In this document: positions 55,584 to 64,000 of the stretch, piece after piece
Layout: each line of letters starts with the position of its first letter
Numbering within the stretch: the stretch's first letter is position 1
Assembly (NCBI GenBank): GCA_038503035.1
Contig: JAVSML010000028.1
Span: 627,464-691,463 of the forward strand
DNA length: 64,000 bases
DNA from: Crocodylus rhombifer
Taxonomy: Eukaryota > Chordata > Crocodylia > Crocodylidae
Reading direction: 5' to 3'
Made by a program: the position numbers and the translations under genes
Notes under the pieces: generated by a model
Told to the model about the DNA's origin: nothing
Databases searched by the model: none
Seen by the model: only the letters and a program-made list of their open reading frames with translations

Positions 55584-58253
55584 ATTTCTTTTTCAGGTGC
55601 CTTGCAGACATATTCTGGCATTGGTGGGTAGGACAGATCAGTGAAATTAAACTATTAGCAAGGTCTTTTCCTCAAGGATTAAATATTTATAACAAGTAAG
55701 AAAACATTCAGTATAATCTAAAAGTAAACAGACAAGTTCTCCTACAGTCCTATGAGCCTTCTCTTAGAGTTTTGTTTCCTGAAATTTCTTTCTCTTGCTG
55801 TTTCCAGCAGCCATTCCTGTATCCTTCCCCATATGCCTGTTTTCAGAGGAACAGGGGAGTGAAGACAAATGTGGATTGTTGTTTGTCAAGGACCATATAA
55901 GCTCTCTCTAAAGATGTCAAAAAAAAGGAAAGGAGACAAGTAAAAAAATGATTTTAATGTATGCTCTCACAGTGGGAAAGCTCTGAATGTTAAAATAAAA
56001 GTATATCATTTGGCCTTGGGTTTCAGAGCTATATCCTTTTAAAGCTAACAATACTGTAAAAATCTACCATGCAATTTTTGTGCCTTTGTTGCAATAAGTA
56101 GTGAAGCACGCGCAAAGACTCTAGCATCACTCTGTAGAAAGGAAAGCATGCAAACATAAATTCTGTAGTGTTTGCAAAGAGCAATGACAAAAAGTGAAAA
56201 GGCTTCACTCCCTTCTTGTCCTCATTTCAAATTACACATGTAAAACAGGAGAAGAGAGAGAATATTTTTCAGTGCATATATACAACACACTCCACGCATG
56301 CTGACCAGTTGATTAAGGTTCCTCAGTTTCTACAAAACCACTCTCAAGATAACATTTGTCATAAGAAGTCCTTGTTGCTAATATACAGCTCCTTCTTGCA
56401 CCTTCCCTAAGACTCTTGTGAAGCATAGGCCATAAACTAAAACTTGAAAAGAGTCATCCCCCTCAGAATCACATGACTCACTTCAGCTTTTAAGGCGGAA
56501 ACTCAATCGAGGGACTCATTCCAAGTTATACTGTTGAAGTCTGTGGAGCCCTTGCTTTTAAGGAGGGAGAAGAGAGCACAGATGTAAAGATCAACATGTC
56601 TTTTATTTTTGTTTGTTGGCTGGCTTTCCTTGGTGGCTGTGCTGGATGTCAGCATCACCTGTGCCATTGCTTGGACAGGATATTCATTTGTCAGGAGAGC
56701 AAGGTGATCTATGTCCCTAGGGACATTCCCAGGAACTCTACTGAACTGTAAGTAAGGAAGGAAAAATGTTGCAATTTCCACACAGCAGCTTTGCTGTTGT
56801 CTTTCAAAAACAAGCTACTGCCTGGCAAGTCAACATATGATCTTGATCAGTTTTGTAGAAGACCTGGGGTTTGCATAGGTGATGTATATCAGCTGTAGGG
56901 CACTCTGTCTCACATCCCTTAAATTATCATGTATCGCATCAAAAAAAGCTGTCTGTAATGAGATTCTCTATTACTCTAATCCTTTTTGTTTTGAGATCCT
57001 TGTTAAGAAAAGGTAAAGTGCATACCGCAAAGATGATGCAGAGTTTTAAATAAGTTTCCTTGAGAGCCTGTATCTCTAAAGGAATTCATAACATAAAAGG
57101 CTAGGTTTGCTTTATAACCTGCTTTACAGTCATTGAAAATGAGTGGGATGTGTAGTATGCTTCGTCTGTAGTAAGCAGCTTTAAAAACATTTTGTTTGTA
57201 CAGCAGGAACTTTCCAAAGGCAAGTGTTTATTTGCCAGAATATAACTTGCTGTTTTCATATGGAGCCATGCAGCATAAAAATTTCCCACTGGGAGTCAAA
57301 AAATAAATGATTCTCATAATTCAGTGAAACAGTGTGACAGCAGTTGATGAGAATAAAAAAAAGTGAAGATACAGTGTTTGGTTTTTCAGTTAATAGCTTT
57401 ATATTCCATAAAGTTTCCATTTGTTTCCTAGTGACATAGATACCACTGTACAGCAGATGTTTTCCAATTTGATGATACAAAGCTTATTAGTTCATACAAA
57501 TGCCAATATTTAACAATCCTAATTATTTTAAAGTCACTTCCTTTTACTTAACATCATAAGCACTTAAGCTACTGTGAATGGAGCTGTCTGGATAAATCCA
57601 TTTGCTGAGAAATTAGAGCAACGAGTTTGGACAGACCAGCCAAGAAAGAATGCCTCTGATATTTTACTAGCTGGATCTTATAAACCATATTGCATCTACA
57701 TTGCACTAAAATTACCCTTCAGTTTTCAAGCACATTGAGTTTGTTTTTAATGGAGAGAGGCAGTAGTAGAAATAAAGCCAATCAATTGTAATGAAACCTG
57801 AGGAAAATGCCAAAACTAACCACTTAAGAGTTTTAAATGCGAAAAAACTAGAGTATATCATCTATGATTTAGGTCCTCTAAATCCTGGTATGCCATGCTG
57901 CAGGTGTATACTGCTAGTTTTGTTTAATTTGCTTTGATTGATTGTTTCTTTGGATCACACAGTTAAGATCTGCCTTCCAGGGTTTATGCAGTCAGTATAT
58001 AATTATTGTACTAAAGAAATGGAGTTCTAATTCACAGAAGAGTACTTGGTAGTAAATGGGGCTTGGTTAGAATGGGATACCTCATAACTATTTCAAAATC
58101 TGTTTGACTCTTTAATTGATCAGCCTCTATAAATCACTGTAACAGGCTATTTAGAGAACGCATGTATGCGATTAAAACAATAGGGAAGTATTTTCTTCTT
58201 GAAATAATGTTTTATTTGATTGCATGAACATGAAAATTAGAAACTCTGGGCCC
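55584..58253. other. AT-rich, no recognised feature
   Basis: No named repeat, domain-bearing frame or RNA gene seen. Confidence 0.45.
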
Positions 58254-58376
58254 TGTTCTTTCAGTTGAAATCCTGGCCCCGTTGAAGTCAATAATACAAC
58301 TCTCATTAACCTTAGCAAAATCAAGGTATCATCCATTGACTTCAACAGAGTCACTTTGCATACACCTCTGTATATA
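58254..58376. repeat. Small palindromic repeat
   Basis: Arms gttgaagtcaat (near 58280) and attgacttcaac (near 58336) with 'aatcctggccccgttgaagt' context, seen widely in sauropsid DNA elements. No further call. Confidence 0.45.
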
Positions 58377-58593
58377 TGAGAATAGAAGTAGAACTTCTAC
58401 TCCCAGTCTAGCTCACAAAGAAATGGCCAAGCCTTATACATTCTGCTCAGGCTGAGAAAATGCATTTGTGCAACCTGCTTGCTTGCTGTGTGCTGATTTA
58501 TCAAACTAAAATAAGACTTTGTAACATTTTACTCCAGTTAGCACTGTAAACACAAGAAGGCTACCAGAATAAGATAGATTGTTTTCAAGTGTG

Positions 58594-58607
58594 TGCTTCT
58601 TTAATGG
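58594..58607. repeat. Target duplication, left
   Basis: tgcttctttaatgg, 12 of 14 identical to 59251-59264 (tgctgctttaatag). Confidence 0.65.
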
Positions 58608-59250
58608 GTGTACTTGGTAGCTGTGTTGGCCTGAGACAAAAAGACATACAAAACACTAGAACTCTTGGTTCTAAAATTATACTTTTTATTAGACCAACTG
58701 GAAAATCGCAAGAAAATTGTCCTTTTCTGCAAGCTTTCAGGTTCAAAGTCCCTTCGTCGGGCTCTGGGAAAAGTGTAGCTGATACAAGATGGTAAAAAGT
58801 CTCCATAGGTAGGAAATAAACTTCATTTTTGCACAGAGAGAGCTGGAGATGGAAGGCTGTCCCTCTGGGTCCATGACAGTGTGTGAGCTTCTTGATGTGT
58901 CCATCAGGCAGAATTCCTTTCCTGAAGATGCCAGATGGGAGGCAGGGAGGTAAAAAAAACCCATCCTTGTTGTTCTGCAATGCAGTTTAAAATCTGGGTC
59001 CACTGGGTCCCATGGACTCAGAGGGACAGCCTTCCATCTCCAGCTCCCTCTGTGCAAAAATGAAGTTTATTTCCTACCTATGGGGACTTTTTACCATCTT
59101 GTACCAGCTTTTTACCATCTTGTACACTTCCCAGAGCCTGATGAAGAGACTTTGATCCCCAAAGCATGCAGAAAAGGACAATTTTCTTGCAATTTTCCAG
59201 TTGGTCTATAAAACGTATCACTTTGGAACCAAGAGTTCTAGTTTTTTGTA
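58608..59250. mobile_element. Inverted Penelope-tail element, 643 bp
   Basis: The left arm (58611-58860) and right arm (about 59000-59250) are inverted copies of a Penelope-type 3' tail, including 'tttttattagaccaactgg' and 'ccagttggtctataaaacg'. A unique middle of about 130 bp lies between. A 14-bp worn target duplication flanks it. Penelope-like elements are known to leave inverted or partial tandem copies; here no coding part is present. Confidence 0.7.
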
Positions 59251-59589
59251 TGCTGCTTTAATAGTACCAAGCAGATCAAAAGACAATGGTTTTTCAGCCT
59301 GAAGAAAGGTGGCCTCAGTGTTTCCATTGTCTGTGGGCAGGAGTGGTAACTTCATACCATACCCTGAGAGGATCAAGGATTCTGGCTCCTGACAGGAGCC
59401 AATGCCATGATAATACTGACTTAGTTTTCTTGCTAAGACTGGGTGGGGACTGCAAGCTCTGCATTAAAAATTGGCTCCCTAACTGCTACCTAGACTTGCT
59501 CTAAACTGAGTTTTGATTTCCCCTCATCTAAGGAAATGTTGACCATCTCCACCATAGGAGTCAGGGGTGAGGGAGAAACACAGTTGCAG

Positions 59590-59960
59590 CCGATGGCCCT
59601 ATAAGCTAGACAAAATATTCTCTAAATCGTTTAGTGATTTTCTACAAGAACCTTTGGAGGGCAGGGGAAATCCCAGAAGCCTGGAGAGGCGCAAACATAA
59701 TGCCTATTTGTAAAGAAAAATAAAACGGAGAATTTGTGAAATTTTATAGTCCAGTGTAACTAACTTTGTTCCCCCCCCCCACCACCAAAATTCTTCAAAT
59801 TGATTATTTAATAATGTATTCTAGGTATTAAAGATTGCTAAGAAGATGAAAAACAGCCAACATTGATATGACATGATCTCTTCTTGGCAAACCCATCTCA
59901 TTTATTTTTTGGTGACTGGTCTACTGCATAACAGGGAAGCAGGGGAGAGAATAGATCTTA
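59590..59960 (+). repeat. Old CR1/L3-type RT scrap
   Basis: In shifting frames one reads pieces of the CR1-type fingers (a Lys/Phe stretch before 'ggagggcaggggaaatccca', at the place of the usual 'W-R-x-G-x-(I/V)-P-x-x-W-x-x-A'). Later comes a stretch resembling 'N-x-Q-(H)-G-F' and the 'R-E-A-G-E-R-I-D-L' part of the palm. Very degraded. Confidence 0.45.
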
Positions 59961-59963
59961 ACT

Positions 59964-60530
59964 TCATAACAACTTTGATGCTGTTATTTTCATAAGTAAG
60001 GTTGGTGCAACTCCCCTCCCATACCATTCCACAGAGGAAAGATCACATACCTGGTTAAAAGTGAACAGCTGTAGGGTTTCACCTGGCTTCTGGGTGGCAC
60101 TGTGCCTACTGAGATAAAATGTCTCCAGGAGCAACTTCTGCATGAGTTTCCACATACTTCTCAGGCACAAGTTGTAGCTCTCAGTGGAATCTTGTAAAAT
60201 ATTAATGTAGCATGATTGAGCCCCAGGGGCAGCCACAATGCCCTCTTGTGACCCTGCAAGTCCTGCCTTGCTCCAACTCCCAAGTTCCCTCCCTCTTCCT
60301 TTGGCTGTCATGCTTTGATGCTGATGCTGGTTCATAAGCAGGGAGGCTGCCCCTGGGTCCCAAAGTGAGCCCTTGTCCACTGCCAGTCAGTGAGTTCCTC
60401 CCAAATCCTGCTGATCCCCTTCCTGCCCTCAGGCAGTAGGTGAGGCCGTCTGTACTCTGATGCACTTGTCGCCTCAAGGCTTAATTTCATAGGCTCTGGC
60501 ATCCCTTCCAGCCACATCTATGCCTCACAA
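59964..60530 (-). pseudogene. LTR-retrotransposon gag start, degraded (gypsy 4)
   Basis: The minus strand just below the LTR-like segment has an ATG (complement of 60499-60501) followed by EPMKLSLEATSASEYRRP and ISRIWEELTDWQW. Helical stretches come after it (CLRSMWKLMQKLLLETFYLS, PGETLQLFTFNQV), as in gypsy gag N-termini. No definite signature block is present. Position next to an LTR with a primer-site-like stretch is the main support. Confidence 0.4.
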
Positions 60531-60539
60531 ATATTGCTG

Positions 60540-61556
60540 GTCATTACTTAAGTGGGGCATTTTGTCCCCAGGCTAATGCCAGGCCATCTTATACCTCTGC
60601 ACCCTTGCTGCGGCCTTGGCCTTCCTGGCCCCCCAACCTTTCCCTAGTTGGGCACTTTGCATTGGCCCACTGCCCCAGTTCTCCAGCTCTAGTTTTGCCT
60701 TCATGTGCTCTGGTTTCACCCTCTCGGGTTTGTTGCTGTCTTGAGCTTCAGGCCCCTGGTTCTGGTTTTCACTCCACTGAGGCTGCGGCCTGAGCCCTGC
60801 AGGCTTCAAGCCATCTCTGTCTCACCCCTCTGGGCTCTGGGTCCTCGGCTCTGGTTTCACCCTCTCAGGCTCTAGCCCCTAGCCCTCCCTGACTTCAGGC
60901 CATTGCTACAGCCCCTATAGCCCAGGCTTGGGCCCTCTCAGCCACTGCCAGCCTGTCATGAGCCCCGGCCCCTGGAAGGGCTCAAGACAGACACTCTCAT
61001 GTCCCTTGGGTACACTTGTGACCTCCTCTTCCCTTTGTAGTCACTTCTGCTTCACCAGCGTAAACTGTAACAAAAAGTAATCTCACTGGCTGTAATGAAA
61101 ACTACCCCCACAGTGGGCCCAGACATAAATCTCAGCTCACTGGCTGTACCACAAAACTTCTCCCTACCCTGGGTCATATTCCCCTGCAAGCCTTCAGCAC
61201 CTTACAGGGGAGCTTAAATCTCAGCCAGTCACTTTCCTGCAGCCCTCCTGTTCAGGCTCTCTTCTCACTGCAGCCTTCTGGGATAGACTGCCTGCCTGTT
61301 CTCAGGTACTAGCCATATGTGCCCCTAAAGTCCCACCCTCTCCTGTCAGGTGGTCCTGCAGCCACACACATTTAGGCTTGATGGCTAGCCTGCCTCCCTC
61401 CACTGCGCTGAACTCAGCTGCCTGCAGTTAGTCCTTCTGCTCTACCTGGAGACCTGCTCCTGGGCTGCTTGGATGCCTGCCCCAGTGCAGTCTGCTGCTC
61501 TACAGTCAGCCTCCCATAAAGTAACAGGACTCTCTGGCTCCCTGTTACATTGAACC
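60540..61556 (-). repeat. Probable 5' LTR of gypsy 4
   Basis: The minus strand starts with tgtaacagggagc, the same start as the segment at 12236. It is GC-rich and ends near 60540. The following 'atatttgtgaggcatag' may be a worn primer-binding site (others have attggtggcgtag). No polypurine tract precedes the start, which fits a 5' rather than a 3' LTR. Confidence 0.45.
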
Positions 61557-62958
61557 ATTTAGTCTTAGGAGCTTAAAGGAACAGAAATCCTTACCTCCTT
61601 ATTGTCATATAAAGCTGTTCAATTTAGTGTTTGAAAACACTGCAGTGCTTCTGTAAGTCTTGCATTCCCCAGTAGTAAAAACTGTCTCTGCAAACTTCAG
61701 TCCATAAAAAGCCAGCAGTTCTGAAGCTGCTGATTCAGCATGCTCAGCTGGCTAGAGACAAATACTTATTATGCACAAAGGTGAACAGATTGTCTTGCTC
61801 TTCCTGTCTTCAACTCTTTTTAAACTACAATATTTTCCTCCTTTTGAAAATGTGCAGACTCACAGCTTTGTATAACTGTAAGCCACCTTGTAAAAATAAG
61901 CACCTATTGTCAGGGCAGCTGATTCAAACGTTTAGCTTGATGTGAACTGTAAAAACCCTGTGAGGGAAGAATTGGACCCTAACTCCAGTACCAGTATGCA
62001 TTAGATTCAATATAAAATGGGAAGTAGATTTTCAGGCCACTCATATTGACTATTTCAAAGTTTTGCTCAGGAACCTGAAGGATCTAGATGTTATACAAGA
62101 ATGTAAGTATGATGGAGAAAAATCAGTAAGGAAGTAAACAAAAAATATAGTTGTGATAGAAGATCATAGCATGGAACAGGAGGACATTGCTTCAGACAGA
62201 AGAAAGGAAATGAGATGAAAGAGAAAGTAAAGGACAAACAGGGCCAGGCAATGGAAACAGCAGAGAAAAGAGAAGTATGTGCAGGAACAGAAACTCAAGA
62301 AATAGAGACCTCCACTATCCAAAATAAAAGGACTAGGCAAGAACAGAAGGAGGCTATGCAGTTCAGAAGGCCAAAAGGACTAGGGAAGAAAAACAAAACA
62401 AAAATAAATAGAAAACTGTAAGGAAATGAATTTTTTAAGGAAGAAAAATCAGATGTATTTTGAGAAGATGAAGGAACAAGAGATTTGCAAAAATATTTGG
62501 AAAATGACTTATATTGGAGGGGAGGAGACCTATTTTTTTCTTTTTCCATTTTTTCTTTTTTTCCTTCTCAATTACTTGTTTTATTTGCAAGCTCATATTT
62601 TTCCATTTTTTCCCCTTCTAAATTCAATTAGGTCAGAGCCCAATTTGAAAACCCTAGTTCCATTTTTTTTTTTTTTTTTTTTCCAGGAATGGGGTTGTAT
62701 ATGAACAGTACACAACATATACCACAATGTAAAGCTATTCAGAATATTATGGTCTCTGCACTCTCTCTTCCCTAACAACCTGAATTCTCTTTCTGCCGTC
62801 TGGTTCCTTCCATGTCACTGCACCCCAAAATATAAGGCTATGTGGAGAGACATTTCCACCCTTAATGTTGGGCATTTATAAGTAATCTGGACACATCCTT
62901 AGGAAGTACACTTTAAGAGCCAATCCAGCTTTGTCTGGGGAATGACAACCTGATATGT
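61557..62958. other. No recognised feature; T-rich tracts
   Basis: Includes T-rich stretches at 62530-62590 and a 20-base poly(T) at 62663-62682, possibly the reverse of a retroposed poly(A) tail, though no retroposed copy is recognisable next to it. A Lys/Glu-rich 68-codon frame (62215-62421) follows the purine-rich composition. Confidence 0.4.
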
Positions 62959-62959
62959 G

Positions 62960-63260
62960 CAGAGGTCAGCAACCTATGGCCGGCAAGCTAGATCCAGCCT
63001 GCAAAGAGGTTGGATCTGGCCCACATAGTCCAATCCAGGATGGGGAATCAATCTAATGGCGGTGCACTGTACCATCTCTCCACCCTGTAGTGTTCCCTGC
63101 TGCTGCAGAGTCTGCAGCTCCACAGCATTTGAGTTTATCCTTGCTGCAGAGGGGATAGGAATCTGACAGCCAGCCCTTCAGCATGTAAGAGGTGGAGACT
63201 TCTGGTGCACAGCCAGGTTGTAAGCTCCAGCCCATGCCTTCAAAAGGCTGCTGACCCTTG
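62960..63260. mobile_element. Nonautonomous hAT-type element, about 300 bp
   Basis: Inverted ends cagaggtcagcaacc (left) and ggctgctgacccttg (right). Flanks tgatatgt (62951-62958) and tgttatgt (63261-63268) are a 7-of-8 target duplication, with one spare base on the left. The inside has no coding sense. 'gtcagcaacc' ends are typical of a widespread hAT group. Confidence 0.75.
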
Positions 63261-63268
63261 TGTTATGT

Positions 63269-64000
63269 GCATTCTTAAGTTTTAAGATGATGTCCTGAGC
63301 TGATTTAAGTTACCCATCATTTTACCATTGACTTCATCAGGTCTTGGATTTCACCGTCTGAATCCCTTTCAACTTCAAGATCACCTAACACTGACTGAGA
63401 TTCCCTCTGGTGCTTTGGGTTTATGTACTGCTTCTATTTCTCCATGTGATAGCAATGATTTACCTGCGACACAAAGTTGTTCTGTTAACTAAAACACTGG
63501 GTGTGTGAGATGCAAGCTAAAAGGTATGTGCAGGGACGGAGCTAGCAATGAGAAGCCTGTGAGATCAAATGTTAGTCGCCCGAGACCTGGTGTGTGGTGA
63601 GAAAAAAAGAGGGAGCCTTGAAGCCTGAAAAAGTTTGTGGGGTAAGGTAGAAGCTGGAACCCAAGTCCCCACTCTGCTGACTATAATATGAAATCAGTCC
63701 CATTTTCCGAGGAATCACACATTCACCAGTATTATTCAGTAACTTTCTTTCATGATGATATTCAACACTAAATTCTTCAACAATATGAATTATTTCATAG
63801 CTTCATTTACTGATCTGCTATGACTTCTCCTGACGCATTGATCTTGTAGAATTAAAACATTGTATCTTAGTGTTCATTGTCTGTTCTTTTTTTAATATTG
63901 AATTGTATTATCTACATCTGTCATACCACCAAAGGTAGCCATCATACTAGAAAAGGAAGTCCTATTGCTAATCAAAATGTGAATATTGCCAGTAGTGTAT
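63269..64000. other. No recognised feature
   Basis: AT-rich DNA to the window end; nothing recognised. Confidence 0.45.

Noticed and set aside
62663..62682. Poly(T) tract read as the reversed tail of a processed pseudogene
   Set aside because: No recognisable gene copy or target duplication lies beside it.
1..64000. A CRISPR array, toxin-antitoxin, phage or other prokaryotic system
   Set aside because: No regularly spaced repeats, operon-like gene runs or ribosome-binding sites; the repeat content is that of a vertebrate genome.

Overview
The window looks like vertebrate chromosomal DNA, most probably crocodilian, with turtle as the second choice. The evidence is the repeat content: CR1 LINEs with the sauropsid-type 3' end, Neptune-type Penelope-like elements (PLEs), decayed Ty3/gypsy elements, hAT-type nonautonomous DNA transposons and an amniote MIR. 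There are no operons, bacterial-style genes, CRISPR arrays, or tRNA or rRNA genes. I found no convincing exon of a cellular protein-coding gene. The window reads as intergenic or intronic DNA, and every recognisable coding stretch is a transposon remnant with stops or frameshifts.

Layout: 1-2 kb is a GC-rich block with a broken Myb/SANT-like domain (minus strand) and a palindromic repeat end. At 4.6-8.2 kb lies a minus-strand Ty3/gypsy element (gag, protease, RT and an LTR-like pair). A PLE-tail inverted repeat interrupts it, and that repeat carries a 187-bp hAT element. At 9.4-10.9 kb are palindromic MITE-like repeats and a 10-N assembly gap. At 11.5-13.8 kb is a second gypsy remnant (LTR plus pol). 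14-22 kb is mostly unrecognised AT-rich DNA with an ancient MIR. At 22.8-31.4 kb there is a PLE C-terminal remnant (minus), a gypsy gag (minus) and a longer PLE (plus), which is split by 3.5 kb holding a minus-strand retroviral-like gag and LTR. 34-35.4 kb carries hairpin MITEs and an unnamed dispersed repeat also seen at 2.9-3.3 kb.

36.4-39.1 kb is a CR1 (minus) reaching from the endonuclease to the 3' end. 39.5-42.1 kb holds two hAT-type elements. One is 1,571 bp with a perfect 8-bp target duplication and a GC-rich interior of inverted repeat units. 43-50 kb has simple repeats, small SINE, LINE and PLE fragments, and an unnamed palindromic repeat family. 50.6-55.0 kb is a CR1 nest: a minus-strand CR1 split by a younger plus-strand CR1 with a visible target duplication, then joined head-to-head to a third CR1. 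58.6-61.6 kb has an inverted PLE-tail element, a CR1-like RT scrap and the 5' end of another gypsy-like element. A last hAT copy lies at 63.0-63.3 kb.

The order of insertion can be read from the nesting. I see no new defence, regulatory or metabolic system. The most distinctive items are the repeat architectures (an inverted-repeat hAT, inverted PLE tails, a head-to-head CR1 pair, unnamed palindromic families) and the Myb/SANT-like remnant. Family assignments come from reading translated motifs by eye, with no database search.
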